From: Holzapfeliella saturejae | GTDB lineage: Bacteria > Bacillota > Bacilli > Lactobacillales > Lactobacillaceae | Direction: 5' to 3' | DNA length: 64,000 nucleotides | Assembly: GCF_037546065.1 (NCBI RefSeq) | Contig: NZ_JAWMWG010000001.1 | Coordinates: 1,135,620-1,199,619, forward strand | Shown: positions 9,595 to 18,105 of the stretch, piece by piece | Position numbering within the stretch: position 1 is the stretch's first letter | Layout of the letters: every line of letters begins with the position of its first letter | Made by a program: the position numbers and the translations under genes | The notes under the pieces: model-generated | The model's database searches: none | What the model was told of the DNA's origin: nothing | Seen by the model: only the letters and a program-made list of their open reading frames with translations

Positions 9595-10953
9595 TTAATC
9601 ATTATCTTCTTTATTAGTTGACTCGTCTTTTTCTAACAATTCTTTTGGAATATCTAGTGTTAGATTTTCTAAACGAGAGCCTTTAACTTTTCCAGTTGTC
9701 AACTTCATTCCATTGTCTAAAGTTACCTTGTGATGTTCACCATTAGATGGAATCATCCCAAGTTCTGTGATGACGTAACCGGCAATGGTATCCACATCAT
9801 TAGCTTCAATATCAGTATCAAATTGTTCATTGAAATCATAAATCGGCATTTTACCCGCTAATACATATTGCGTATCAGACATCTTAGTAAACAATGTTTC
9901 TTGGCGATCGGTTTCATCATCAATGTCACCTACAATTTCTTCTAGTAAGTCTTCAATTGTGGCTAGTCCGACAACTCCACCGTATTCATCAAGTAAAATT
10001 GCCATTTGCATTTGTGTCTTTTGCATTTCAAGCAATAATTCGTCAATTGTAATCGTTTCTGGTACAAACATTGGTTCTGTCATTGCATCTTCAATCTTCA
10101 AGTTGTCAAATCCAACTTCTTTAGCCATTTTCAAAATGGTCTTTATATGAATAACACCAATAATTTTATCTTTGTCGTCTCGATAAACTGGAATTCTTGA
10201 AAAAGGTTGTTTCATAATGGCGTCTAAGTTAGCTTCAGTTCCATCATCAATATCAATCATAAATGAATCGGTTCTTGGCACCATCACTTCACGCGCCATC
10301 TTATCATTAAAAGAAATAATTCCTTCTAGCATATGGTATTCATCTAAACCAATAACACCATTTTTGCGTGAATTTTCAATCAATGTTTGCATTTCATCAC
10401 GTGACATTCTTTCATCTTTTTGTGTAAAGTCAATAGGGACAACCTTCATTAGTAACCCTGTTGATGCAGAAATTAACCACACAAATGGTTTTAAAACAAC
10501 TCCAAATACTTTAACAAACCCAATTGTTGCCTTACATACCGCTTCAGGTCTTGCAATCGCAATTTGTTTAGGAAATAGCTCCCCAAAAACTAACGATACG
10601 TAAGAAATAATAATGGTAATTAAAATAACTGAAATGTTGTTTCCCCAACTCAAGCCTCCAAATAAGGGCTCGATATACTGAACTAAACTATCAGCGGCTG
10701 TCGCTGATGAGAAGAATCCAGCAAAAGTAATTGCAACTTGAATCGTTGCAAGATAATCGGTTGATTCATTCATTACCGCCAATATTTTTTTAGCTGATCG
10801 ACTACCTTCTTCTGCCTCAGTTTCGATTTTGTTTCGATTTACCGAAACAATAGCCATCTCTGCTGCCGCAAAAAAAGCGTTAATTATGGTTAAAACAACG
10901 ATCAGGGCTAATTGGATTAATAACGAACTAAAACTCCCCGGGTCACCACTCAT
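9595..10953 (-). CDS. Membrane protein of the CNNM/CorC (HlyC/TlyC) family
   Basis: About 452 residues. An N-terminal DUF21/CNNM membrane domain with four helices (roughly 10-30, 65-85, 100-120, 130-150) is followed by a CBS pair (about 210-340; MVPRTDS and EYGGVVGLATIEDLLEEIVGDI) and a C-terminal CorC_HlyC domain. The family includes Mg2+/Co2+ efflux-related proteins in bacteria (MpfA/YhdP type); older annotations call it hemolysin. ATG 10953 was chosen; an in-frame TTG at 10959 is nearer the GAGAGTG site and cannot be excluded. It is transcribed alone from its own promoter. Confidence 0.88.
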   Translation of the reverse strand: MSGDPGSFSSLLIQLALIVVLTIINAFFAAAEMAIVSVNRNKIETEAEEGSRSAKKILAVMNESTDYLATIQVAITFAGFFSSATAADSLVQYIEPLFGGLSWGNNISVILITIIISYVSLVFGELFPKQIAIARPEAVCKATIGFVKVFGVVLKPFVWLISASTGLLMKVVPIDFTQKDERMSRDEMQTLIENSRKNGVIGLDEYHMLEGIISFNDKMAREVMVPRTDSFMIDIDDGTEANLDAIMKQPFSRIPVYRDDKDKIIGVIHIKTILKMAKEVGFDNLKIEDAMTEPMFVPETITIDELLLEMQKTQMQMAILLDEYGGVVGLATIEDLLEEIVGDIDDETDRQETLFTKMSDTQYVLAGKMPIYDFNEQFDTDIEANDVDTIAGYVITELGMIPSNGEHHKVTLDNGMKLTTGKVKGSRLENLTLDIPKELLEKDESTNKEDND

Positions 10954-11001
10954 ATTCAAACTTCACTCTCTTTCAAAATAAAAAAATTAATATTAATTTA
11001 T

Positions 11002-11010
11002 ATTATATCA
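11002..11010 (-). promoter_or_regulatory. Extended -10 promoter of the CNNM/CorC gene
   Basis: The minus strand reads TGATATAAT, an extended -10 element, about 50 bases upstream of the start codon. The -35 region is poor (CATTGT at 17 bases). Confidence 0.5.
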
Positions 11011-11052
11011 CATCATTAAAACACACAATGGTTTACCGTAAATAATTCCATT

Positions 11053-11075
11053 TACCTTTTTATCAAAAAAAGGTA
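11053..11075. repeat. Inverted repeat upstream of the 11110 gene
   Basis: TACCTTTTT and AAAAAGGTA arms separated by a few bases, about 35 bases before the start of the following gene and between divergent genes. It could be an operator or a chance AT-rich palindrome. A weak promoter (TTACCT, 16 bases, TACGAT) overlaps it. Confidence 0.35.
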
Positions 11076-11109
11076 CGATAAAGTAAATTACGTTAAAGGA
11101 TGGCGACAT

Positions 11110-11571
11110 ATGAAAAAATACCGTGTGTTTTTTGTCTTCTTGTTTCTATTACTCATACCTTACATCTGTAGTCTAGCTTTAATTGCGACTGCCTATAATG
11201 CTTTGGTTTTACATGCTGATGATCTTTTCAGAACACTAGTAGGTGCGATAACTGGTGGATTCATTTTATATGCCATGAAAGCAACAATCCAACGACCACT
11301 AGATTTAATCGGTGATCAAATTAGACAGCCGTTTTTAAAACAATTTGTCCGCTTTTTTAGTATTCAAAGACGTTTTAAATTCAAAATTGCTAATTTAATC
11401 TTAGACATTATCCTAAGTGGTATTGCTACTGTCTTAATACGTGTCTTGATTGATAAAAGTATTATCATGAATCAATTAGCAGGTTTCTTTTTGATTATCA
11501 TGTTCTTTTCAACAGCTCTTGGTGCGTATGTTGAATACGACCACTTATCCGTTGACTCGCCTAGTCATTAA
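11110..11571 (+). CDS. Hypothetical four-helix membrane protein
   Basis: A 153-residue integral membrane protein that I do not recognise. Hydrophobic helices lie at about 7-28, 41-58, 95-113 and 120-143. A central basic segment (residues 62-92, rich in Arg and Lys) is probably cytoplasmic. AAAGGA precedes ATG 11110 by 10 bases. It is monocistronic and its end overlaps the converging gene by 11 bases. Codon use looks like its neighbours, so I treat it as a genuine resident gene of unknown function. Confidence 0.65.
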   Translation: MKKYRVFFVFLFLLLIPYICSLALIATAYNALVLHADDLFRTLVGAITGGFILYAMKATIQRPLDLIGDQIRQPFLKQFVRFFSIQRRFKFKIANLILDIILSGIATVLIRVLIDKSIIMNQLAGFFLIIMFFSTALGAYVEYDHLSVDSPSH

Positions 11572-12067
11572 CATTATCAATGACTTGGCCTAAGTAAACA
11601 GAAGTTTGCTTAGTTAGTCCTTGAGTGGCATCCCCAACGTATTGTTGTAAGAAGTAAGGATGTTCACTCAATCCAAGGTTAGCAGGTATTTCGATACCTG
11701 CTTTTTTTGCACTATCAAAAGCTTGTGTCAATTCAAAACTCAATGGTGTATGGAATTGATAGTCTGAAATTTCTTGACTCATTGTTGCTACTGTTGATTC
11801 AGGCAAATCATAACTCATTAAGCCTTTTGGCAATTCTGCTAACTCACCTTCATAAACAAGTCCTTGCCAGTACATATAGTTCTCTGGGCCAAACACAATT
11901 AAACTTGAACGGTTTTTAGGTAATTGGTTTGTTTCATCTAATTGGTTAAGTACTTGGCTATCTTCTAGCTCTTGAAATTGACTGTAAAAACTCCCATTTG
12001 CTTCAAGCATTGAAGGCATTGCGACTTTACCGATAAATTTTAGTTGTTTTTGTTGTTGTTTTTCCAT
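11561..12067 (-). CDS. Conserved hypothetical protein, possibly GyrI-like
   Basis: A 168-residue soluble protein. AAAAAGGAG lies upstream of ATG 12067. The stretch around residues 58-95 (VFGPENYMYWQGLVYEGE...LPKGLMSYDLP) resembles the GyrI-like/effector-binding fold, in which small ligands are bound and an invariant Glu sits near the end; this is a weak inference. It follows the nuclease gene by 19 bases on the same strand, so the two are probably cotranscribed. Confidence 0.6.
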   Translation of the reverse strand: MEKQQQKQLKFIGKVAMPSMLEANGSFYSQFQELEDSQVLNQLDETNQLPKNRSSLIVFGPENYMYWQGLVYEGELAELPKGLMSYDLPESTVATMSQEISDYQFHTPLSFELTQAFDSAKKAGIEIPANLGLSEHPYFLQQYVGDATQGLTKQTSVYLGQVIDNVND

Positions 12068-12086
12068 TTTTAAAACTCCTTTTTAA

Positions 12087-12932
12087 TTAGTTCTTTAAGG
12101 CACCCGTTTGATAATCAATGGTGTAACCTTCTTGAACATTGAAAATGTAAATATTAAATTGAATTTCTTTATCTTCAACGGATTCAGCACGCATCCACAT
12201 ACCACGAGCAACTTTTTCATCACCACGATAAACGGGTTGAACGTAGTACAAGATGTGATGACCAGTTGATCTTAAATATTGTGCCATTTTGTTTTCGTAG
12301 AAAGTCATCCCTGGATCATTTAATGAACGGGTTCCTGTCATCAAATTGTTTAAGTTATTATTTTGTCCTGTAAATTGGTAACCAATCAAGTGAGCACGAT
12401 TGTATAACCAACCTTCTTTACCGTTGATTGTAATTCGCTTGTTAATGTAACCGGTTGGATTAACCGTCAACCGTTCTCTTTGTGCTGTTGGCATCAAAGA
12501 TTTATGTAGCATAGCTGTTGCATAGGTTGCACGTTTTAAATTATCTAGTGGTGCATAATATTGAAACGGCTTTTGAGCAAGTTCTTCAGCTGTGAATCCT
12601 GGATTATTATTATCGACCGCAATAATCTGAGTTCCACTGTAAGATAGCTGTGCAAGTTCTTGTGCTTTTTGAGTCGTTGAAGCAGATTGTTGAGTTTGAT
12701 ATTGACTGTTTGCATTTTGTGACTCTGAACTGCTACTTTGCTGTGATGATTGTTTTGAACTACTTTGCTTATTTGATGATTGTAAGCTTGAATTTTGCTG
12801 GTTTTGTTGCGTTTGATTTTGGTTTTTGTCTTTATTTGTTCCAAAAAACGCAAAGAAAATAATCAGTGCAGCAACGATTACGGTTACCAGCACTTTTTGC
12901 TGATTTTGATTTTTCATAACGGCATCTAACAT
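12087..12932 (-). CDS. Membrane-anchored DNA/RNA non-specific endonuclease (EndA-like)
   Basis: A 281-residue protein with one N-terminal transmembrane anchor (about 13-34). A low-complexity Gln/Ser/Asn linker (about 35-85) carries a beta-beta-alpha-metal nuclease domain outside the cell. The catalytic region reads YNRAHLIGYQ (general-base His, in place of the DRGH of the wider family), followed by NNLNNLMTGTRSLN with metal-ligand Asn. This matches streptococcal/lactobacillar DNA-entry nucleases. ATG 12932 directly follows AGG; ATG 12917 is an alternative start. Role: nutrient DNA degradation or DNA uptake; no competence genes are nearby to decide. Confidence 0.82.
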   Translation of the reverse strand: MLDAVMKNQNQQKVLVTVIVAALIIFFAFFGTNKDKNQNQTQQNQQNSSLQSSNKQSSSKQSSQQSSSSESQNANSQYQTQQSASTTQKAQELAQLSYSGTQIIAVDNNNPGFTAEELAQKPFQYYAPLDNLKRATYATAMLHKSLMPTAQRERLTVNPTGYINKRITINGKEGWLYNRAHLIGYQFTGQNNNLNNLMTGTRSLNDPGMTFYENKMAQYLRSTGHHILYYVQPVYRGDEKVARGMWMRAESVEDKEIQFNIYIFNVQEGYTIDYQTGALKN

Positions 12933-12956
12933 CCTATCTCATTTTATTTTTAACGC

Positions 12957-12979
12957 AAAAAAGGCACCGGCCGGGTGCC
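12957..12979 (-). terminator. Terminator after the DUF402 gene
   Basis: The minus-strand transcript forms GGCACC-N5-GGTGCC followed by six T. It separates the DUF402 gene from the downstream nuclease gene. Confidence 0.8.
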
Positions 12980-12987
12980 CTTAGCGA

Positions 12988-13557
12988 CTATATCTTATTC
13001 TTTGAGTTACGTGACTTTTTATTGTTCTTTGGTACTAGTTCATGATAACGCTTATACCAAATATCCACATAGTCTTTTGAAAAAGGACCTTTTTGTTCAT
13101 TAATCCAGTCAATCAGTTCATGCGTACTGTGTCGTAAAATACGGTCTATCTCTTCGGGATAGTGCCATTTTTCGGCGTGAGCGGCATACTCATCAACATC
13201 TAGTAAACGCTTTTCACCATCTGGAAAAATTTTGATATCCAGGTCATAATCTATATATTTTAGGGCTTCTTTATCTAAAACAAATGGACTAGCCAAATTA
13301 CAATAATAAGCAACACCTGTATCACGAATCATTGCCACAATGTTAAACCAGTAATGCTTATGAAAATAAACCAAGGCTGGTTCACGAGTGACCCAACGCC
13401 GACCATCAGATTCGGTCACTAGCGTATGGTCATTACACCCAATAATTGAATGCTCGCTGGTTTTGAGTACCATTGTGTCTCGCCATGTTCGGTGAAAACT
13501 CCCATCATGTTTATAACTTTGAATTGCAATATAGTCACCTTCCTTAGGAAGCTGCAT
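12988..13557 (-). CDS. DUF402 nucleoside di/triphosphatase (Ntdp, YgaC family)
   Basis: A 189-residue protein beginning [20 protein letters not shown]. It matches the Firmicutes DUF402/Ntdp family across its length ([57 protein letters not shown]). Members hydrolyse nucleoside tri- and diphosphates, and conserved acidic residues in YIDYDLD bind metal. The start at 13557 fits the family's very short N-terminus; ATG 13563 and TTG 13575 lie upstream in frame. Monocistronic between recX and its terminator. Confidence 0.86.
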   Translation of the reverse strand: MQLPKEGDYIAIQSYKHDGSFHRTWRDTMVLKTSEHSIIGCNDHTLVTESDGRRWVTREPALVYFHKHYWFNIVAMIRDTGVAYYCNLASPFVLDKEALKYIDYDLDIKIFPDGEKRLLDVDEYAAHAEKWHYPEEIDRILRHSTHELIDWINEQKGPFSKDYVDIWYKRYHELVPKNNKKSRNSKNKI

Positions 13558-13625
13558 GTTCATCCCATCTTTCAAAGTTATTTTAACAGTTTAAGTATAT
13601 CAAATAATAGCACAAATGACGACAG

Positions 13626-14441
13626 TTAATATTGAGCGAGTTCTTCCAAATCAATAACTTCTCCCGCTAAAAATTGATCAATTTCTGTAAAAGAAAACCC
13701 CTTGGTAACTAAAAATCGTTTAATTTTTTGATTGCGTTCAAATTCAGGATAACGACGAAATTTTTTATAAGCCTTAATTCCTTGGGTTGTTAATGCAATT
13801 AATTGATCATCTTCGCTACTCTCAACTTCAACACTCTGCATTAACTGCGTCATTAAATCGCCTGAAAAACCGCGAGCCATTAATTTCTGTCTTATTTTGG
13901 TCTCTAATTGTCGTTTTGAATACTTAGCTGTTTGTTTCACTAAACTTGAAATTGTCCGCAAAGCGACTTCTTCCCAATCTTCAAAACGTACTTCAGCTAA
14001 TTGTTGCTCAGAAATTTCTGAATTAACCCCCTTTTGTTTGAGCTTTTGCATAATCTGATAAGGGCCATCTTTTTTAAGTCGTAAACTATCAACAATAAAA
14101 GCCTTCGCATAAGCGGCATCATCTAAATAACCCATTTCCTGTAGGCGAGTCACAACTTGTTGACTAACCTCTTCTGCATATTCTTTTTTAGCTAAATACT
14201 GCTTAATTTCTGTTATACTCCGCATTTTATAGCTCAAAAAATTAAGAGCTGCTTGCTCTGCTTTTGAATAAACTTGTGCTGATTGAATCGTTTCAACCTG
14301 TTCTTTGGTTAATACTTTATCTTTGGCTAATTCAAATTGAATTAAAACTTGTTCAGTTACAGAAAAAGCATAGCTTTCATCCAAAAAAATGTTATAATAT
14401 CCAGGTCGTTTTTGTGTTGAGATTTTAGTAATGGTTGGCAT
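13626..14441 (-). CDS. recX: Regulatory protein RecX
   Basis: A 271-residue protein made of three-helix RecX repeats, for example KAEQAALNFLSYKMRS...YLAKKEY and DDAAYAKAFIVDSLRLKKDGPYQI. RecX binds RecA filaments and limits recombinase activity. The start was moved to ATG 14441 because AAAGGA lies 9 bases upstream; the frame to 14459 would place that ribosome binding site inside the gene. recA is not adjacent. It is divergent from the rRNA methyltransferase with only 78 bases between the starts. Confidence 0.9.
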   Translation of the reverse strand: MPTITKISTQKRPGYYNIFLDESYAFSVTEQVLIQFELAKDKVLTKEQVETIQSAQVYSKAEQAALNFLSYKMRSITEIKQYLAKKEYAEEVSQQVVTRLQEMGYLDDAAYAKAFIVDSLRLKKDGPYQIMQKLKQKGVNSEISEQQLAEVRFEDWEEVALRTISSLVKQTAKYSKRQLETKIRQKLMARGFSGDLMTQLMQSVEVESSEDDQLIALTTQGIKAYKKFRRYPEFERNQKIKRFLVTKGFSFTEIDQFLAGEVIDLEELAQY

Positions 14442-14519
14442 GAGTGAGTATCCTTTCATTAACTTTAATCTGACAATATAAAAATAGTCTATTGTAGAAA
14501 AGAAAGTTTTAGGTGAATT

Positions 14520-15896
14520 ATGAGAACAATTAAAAATAATAATACTTTAGTCGGTAAAGAAGCAATGATTACCATCAAACGTATGGGAATCAATGGTGAA
14601 GGGATTGGGTTTTACAAGAAAAAAATCATTTTTGTACCCCAAGCAATTACTGACGAAATCGTGATTGTAAAAATCACAGAAGAAAAACGTAATTACCTTC
14701 GTGGTGAATTAATTCGAGTAAAAGAAAAAAGTCCAAACCGTGTTGATTTTCCAAAAGGTGTTAACCCAGCTGTTGGTGGTCTTGAACTTGCCCACTTAAA
14801 TTACGCAAGCCAATTGGATTTTAAACTTGATGTTTTTCGTCAAGCACTTGAAAAATACAGTCCTGAGGGTTACACCCAATATGACCTTAGACCCACAATT
14901 GGTTCTAAGCAAGAATGGCATTACCGTACCAAAGCCCAATATCAACTTGGTTTTGAAAAAGGAAAAGTGCTAGCTGGACTTTATCAAGCAAACTCACATG
15001 ATTTAGTTGACTTGCCTGCAATGCCCACTCAAAGTGAATTATCACAAGATACTGTTCGAAAAATAGTGAAACTGATTGAAGAACTTTCGATTTTTATTTA
15101 TAATCCTCGTAATAAAAAGCCCGGAATTAAGACACTAGCGGTAAGAAACTCATACGCTACTAAAGAAGTCCAAGTGACTTTCATTACATCACAAGCTCAT
15201 ATTAAAGGCCTTGATAAACTAGCTGATAAAGTGGCTAAACTGCCTAATGTGGTATCTGTTATGCAAAACATCAACGATCAAGATACTTCACTGGTTTGGG
15301 GTAAAGAAACAACCTTGTTAAAAGGAAAACGCACTATCACTGAAAAAATTAAAGATAAAGAATTTATCTTATCACCTCAAGCTTTCTTCCAGCTAAACCC
15401 ACCACAAACAGAAGTATTATATGACCACGCACTTAAAGCTCTTGATCTAAATGAAGATGATGTGCTTGTTGATGCTTATAGTGGTGTTGGAACATTGGGT
15501 ATTAGTGCTGCTGATAAAGTTAAGCGCGTCTATGGAATGGAAATCATCAAAGATGCCGTTAAAGATGCCAACTACAATGTTGAGTTAAATAACTTAGATA
15601 ACGTGAGTTACCAAACAGGTAAGGCCGAAGCTATTTTACCACATATGGTTAAACGTGGAACCTTCTTTAACAGCTTGATTGTTGACCCTCCTCGTAGTGG
15701 ATTATCACAAGATGTTTTACAGGCCATCTTAAAGGTAAAACCTCAAAAATTTGTTTACATCTCATGTAACGCTTCAACACTAGCTAAAGACCTCATCACA
15801 TTAACTCGTGAATACAAAGTGGAATTCATTCAATCTATCGACATGTTCCCACAAACACCTAAAGTTGAAGCCGTTGTTAAATTAGTCAAAAAATAA
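14520..15896 (+). CDS. RumA/TrmA-type RNA uracil-5-methyltransferase (first copy)
   Basis: 458 residues. An N-terminal TRAM domain (about 10-75) is followed by the SAM-dependent methyltransferase fold with YSGVGTLGI (SAM binding), VDPPRSGL and the catalytic Cys in ISCNASTLAKDL. Family members methylate U747 and/or U1939 of 23S rRNA. The CxxC iron-sulfur cysteines seen in E. coli RumA are not present; the corresponding region reads VGGLELAHLNYASQ. AGGTG precedes ATG 14520 by 4 bases. A second member lies at 33432-34781. Which copy modifies which uridine cannot be told. Confidence 0.88.
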   Translation: MRTIKNNNTLVGKEAMITIKRMGINGEGIGFYKKKIIFVPQAITDEIVIVKITEEKRNYLRGELIRVKEKSPNRVDFPKGVNPAVGGLELAHLNYASQLDFKLDVFRQALEKYSPEGYTQYDLRPTIGSKQEWHYRTKAQYQLGFEKGKVLAGLYQANSHDLVDLPAMPTQSELSQDTVRKIVKLIEELSIFIYNPRNKKPGIKTLAVRNSYATKEVQVTFITSQAHIKGLDKLADKVAKLPNVVSVMQNINDQDTSLVWGKETTLLKGKRTITEKIKDKEFILSPQAFFQLNPPQTEVLYDHALKALDLNEDDVLVDAYSGVGTLGISAADKVKRVYGMEIIKDAVKDANYNVELNNLDNVSYQTGKAEAILPHMVKRGTFFNSLIVDPPRSGLSQDVLQAILKVKPQKFVYISCNASTLAKDLITLTREYKVEFIQSIDMFPQTPKVEAVVKLVKK

Positions 15897-15931
15897 GAAA
15901 AAGCTTTCAGAATTATCTGAAAGCTTTTTTA
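15895..15931. terminator. Bidirectional terminator
   Basis: AAAAAGCTTTCAG, loop AATTAT, then CTGAAAGCTTTTTT; perfect arms with A and T runs on both sides, between the methyltransferase and the converging dehydrogenase gene. Confidence 0.9.
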
Positions 15932-15936
15932 TTTGG

Positions 15937-16923
15937 TTAAAATTTAACTTCGTTTTCTGGGTCTTGACCTTGTGAAAATTGATAAGCACTATCTAGTGAT
16001 TGATGTACCATGTTATGAACAGCAATATCAGTATGGTAAGCAATATGTGGGGTTAAAATCACATTATCCATTGCTTTAAGTGTTTGATAATCAGGGTCTT
16101 GATTATCTTGACCTTGTGCCATTGCTTTGCCTAATTCATCTTCATTTTCAAAAGTATCTAAAGCAGCACCGGCTAAACGACCTTCTTTTAGGGCATTAAT
16201 TAAAGCACGTGTTTCCACAATCATTCCTCTAGCATCATTAACTAAGTATGATCCAGGTTTCATTAAACTAATATTTTTTTCGTTGATAAGATGTTCAGTT
16301 GCTGGCATCCCTGGGATATGTAGAGTTAAAATATCCACTTGTTTCAATAAGTCATCTAAATTATCAACGTAATCAATATCTGGTTGATGGAAAGCAGGGT
16401 CATAAGCAATCACTTTAGCGCCCATACCTTGTAAGATGTCTACTACGCGTTTTCCAATGCGACCTGTCCCAACAACACCAACAGTTTGAGCGGAAAGTTC
16501 TTTTCCAACTAAAGCTACTGCTTCTTTCAATTGGCCGTCTTCAACATATTGAATAACTTTTCGAGTTTGTCTCAATAATTGCATCATACTTGAAACAGCA
16601 AATTCGGCAATGGCATTAGGTGAATAAGCAGGAACATTAGAAATGCGGATGTGATTGGCTTTAGCCGCTTCTTTATCAACATTATCAGTTCCAACGTTTC
16701 TCAATGATAAACTTTTGATTCCCATTTGACCCATTTTATCAAATACTTCTTTTGGATAGGCTTGGGTTTGTAAAGCAACAATGCCATCAGCACCTTGTGC
16801 TTGCTCAACAGTGTCTGCTGTTAATAGTTCAGCTGTTGTTTTAACTTGAACATTGTTTTGTTGACTCCAAGAAATGACGTATTCTTTTTCTTCTGGACGC
16901 ATTCCGTAAAACATAAACATCAT
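15937..16923 (-). CDS. D-2-hydroxyacid (D-lactate type) dehydrogenase
   Basis: A 328-residue NAD-dependent enzyme reducing a 2-keto acid, probably pyruvate, to the D-hydroxy acid. The Rossmann motif is VGVVGTGRIG (about 148-157). Catalytic residues are Arg in NDARG, Glu in DTFENED and His in TPHIAYHT, the usual Arg-Glu-His set. AAAGGAG, 8 bases before ATG 16923, lies inside the last codons of mvaS, and only 2 bases separate the genes. It therefore belongs to the mvaA-mvaS transcript, an unexpected partner. It may supply D-lactate for fermentation or for the cell wall; specificity is inferred. Confidence 0.9.
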   Translation of the reverse strand: MMFMFYGMRPEEKEYVISWSQQNNVQVKTTAELLTADTVEQAQGADGIVALQTQAYPKEVFDKMGQMGIKSLSLRNVGTDNVDKEAAKANHIRISNVPAYSPNAIAEFAVSSMMQLLRQTRKVIQYVEDGQLKEAVALVGKELSAQTVGVVGTGRIGKRVVDILQGMGAKVIAYDPAFHQPDIDYVDNLDDLLKQVDILTLHIPGMPATEHLINEKNISLMKPGSYLVNDARGMIVETRALINALKEGRLAGAALDTFENEDELGKAMAQGQDNQDPDYQTLKAMDNVILTPHIAYHTDIAVHNMVHQSLDSAYQFSQGQDPENEVKF

Positions 16924-16925
16924 AA

Positions 16926-18104
16926 TTAAGCTCCTTTAACTTTATACTGTCTCAAATGATCTTTGACTCCTGCAAAATAAACTTCTCCATCAGAAATGAC
17001 TGCTTCGGGTGTTAATTCATAATCATCGGTTTTAACTTTACCGCATTCTGTATAAATCGCTTCATATTCGTCAATTGATAATTTTTGACGTGAAGCTAGA
17101 AAATCTTGCATATGATTAGTTGCTATTTCATTTTGATAACCAGCTACCAGACGACCCGCAAAAAATTCTGCAACAGAACCTGATCCATAACTATAAAATC
17201 CAATTAAGTCACCCGAATTTAAGTTACCCTGATGTAACAAGCTTACCAAACTTAGATATAATGAACCAGTATAAAGGTTACCAATTTGGCGACAATATTT
17301 TGAACTAGCCTCAAATTGAGCAGTTAACCGTGTTTTTGTTGCTTCGTCTTGGTTTTCAAGTGCTAGACGTTGGGCTTTGATTCCCATTTTGGTAAATGGC
17401 AAGTGGTACGTTAAGGCTGCAAAGTCCGTGACTTTTAACTGAGTTTGTTTGAGATAATCATCAAACGTATGTGTGAAAAACTCTAAATACTTTTCAGTTG
17501 AATATTTCCCATCTACAAAAGCCGTTTCACTGTAATTTGGACGCCAAAAATCATTAACATCGTCACTGTAAGAAGCTGACTCAGGTAAAAATTCAACGAT
17601 GCGTGGCTTTTCACTAATTAACATTGCAACAGCACCAGCTCCTTGGGTCACTTCTCCCCCAGTATTTAAACCATAACGTGAAATATCTGAGGCAATAACT
17701 AGCGCTGTTTTTCCAGGGTGAGTCTTCACATAATCTTGCGCCATCATAACACCAGCTGTTGCGCCAAAGCACGCTTCTTTCACTTCAAAAGCACGAAGTT
17801 GATTAGGAAGATTTAAAATTGACTTAATGAATAAAGCAGAAGCCTTTGATTGGTCAATGCCACTTTCAGTTCCTACGACTAATAATCCAATTTGACTCAC
17901 ATCTACTTTTGATAAAAAAGTACGGGCTGCATTAGCACCCATTGAAACAATATCTGTTGTCGGATTAGGAACAGCCATTTGATTTTGCCCAATTCCAATT
18001 GTATATTTATTAGGATCGACTTGACGTCGTTTTGCTAACTCGGTTGTTTCAATATATTGTGCAGGTGTGTACACACCAATTTGGTCAATTCCAACTGTTG
18101 ACAT
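16926..18104 (-). CDS. mvaS: Hydroxymethylglutaryl-CoA synthase
   Basis: A 392-residue thiolase-fold enzyme condensing acetyl-CoA with acetoacetyl-CoA to HMG-CoA, the first committed step of the mevalonate pathway. The nucleophile Cys is in VKEACFGATAG (about 111), with a Glu in GTESGID and the His of TYHLPFTKMG (about 233). The start is firm: GAGGAA lies before ATG 18104, one base after the mvaA stop codon. Translational coupling to mvaA is likely. Confidence 0.95.
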   Translation of the reverse strand: MSTVGIDQIGVYTPAQYIETTELAKRRQVDPNKYTIGIGQNQMAVPNPTTDIVSMGANAARTFLSKVDVSQIGLLVVGTESGIDQSKASALFIKSILNLPNQLRAFEVKEACFGATAGVMMAQDYVKTHPGKTALVIASDISRYGLNTGGEVTQGAGAVAMLISEKPRIVEFLPESASYSDDVNDFWRPNYSETAFVDGKYSTEKYLEFFTHTFDDYLKQTQLKVTDFAALTYHLPFTKMGIKAQRLALENQDEATKTRLTAQFEASSKYCRQIGNLYTGSLYLSLVSLLHQGNLNSGDLIGFYSYGSGSVAEFFAGRLVAGYQNEIATNHMQDFLASRQKLSIDEYEAIYTECGKVKTDDYELTPEAVISDGEVYFAGVKDHLRQYKVKGA

Positions 18105-18105
18105 C

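Noticed and set aside
12545..12853. Open frame of 102 codons in another frame of the nuclease gene
   Set aside because: Shadow of the Gln/Ser-rich linker region of the nuclease; Lys/Gln composition is what the frame shift would give.
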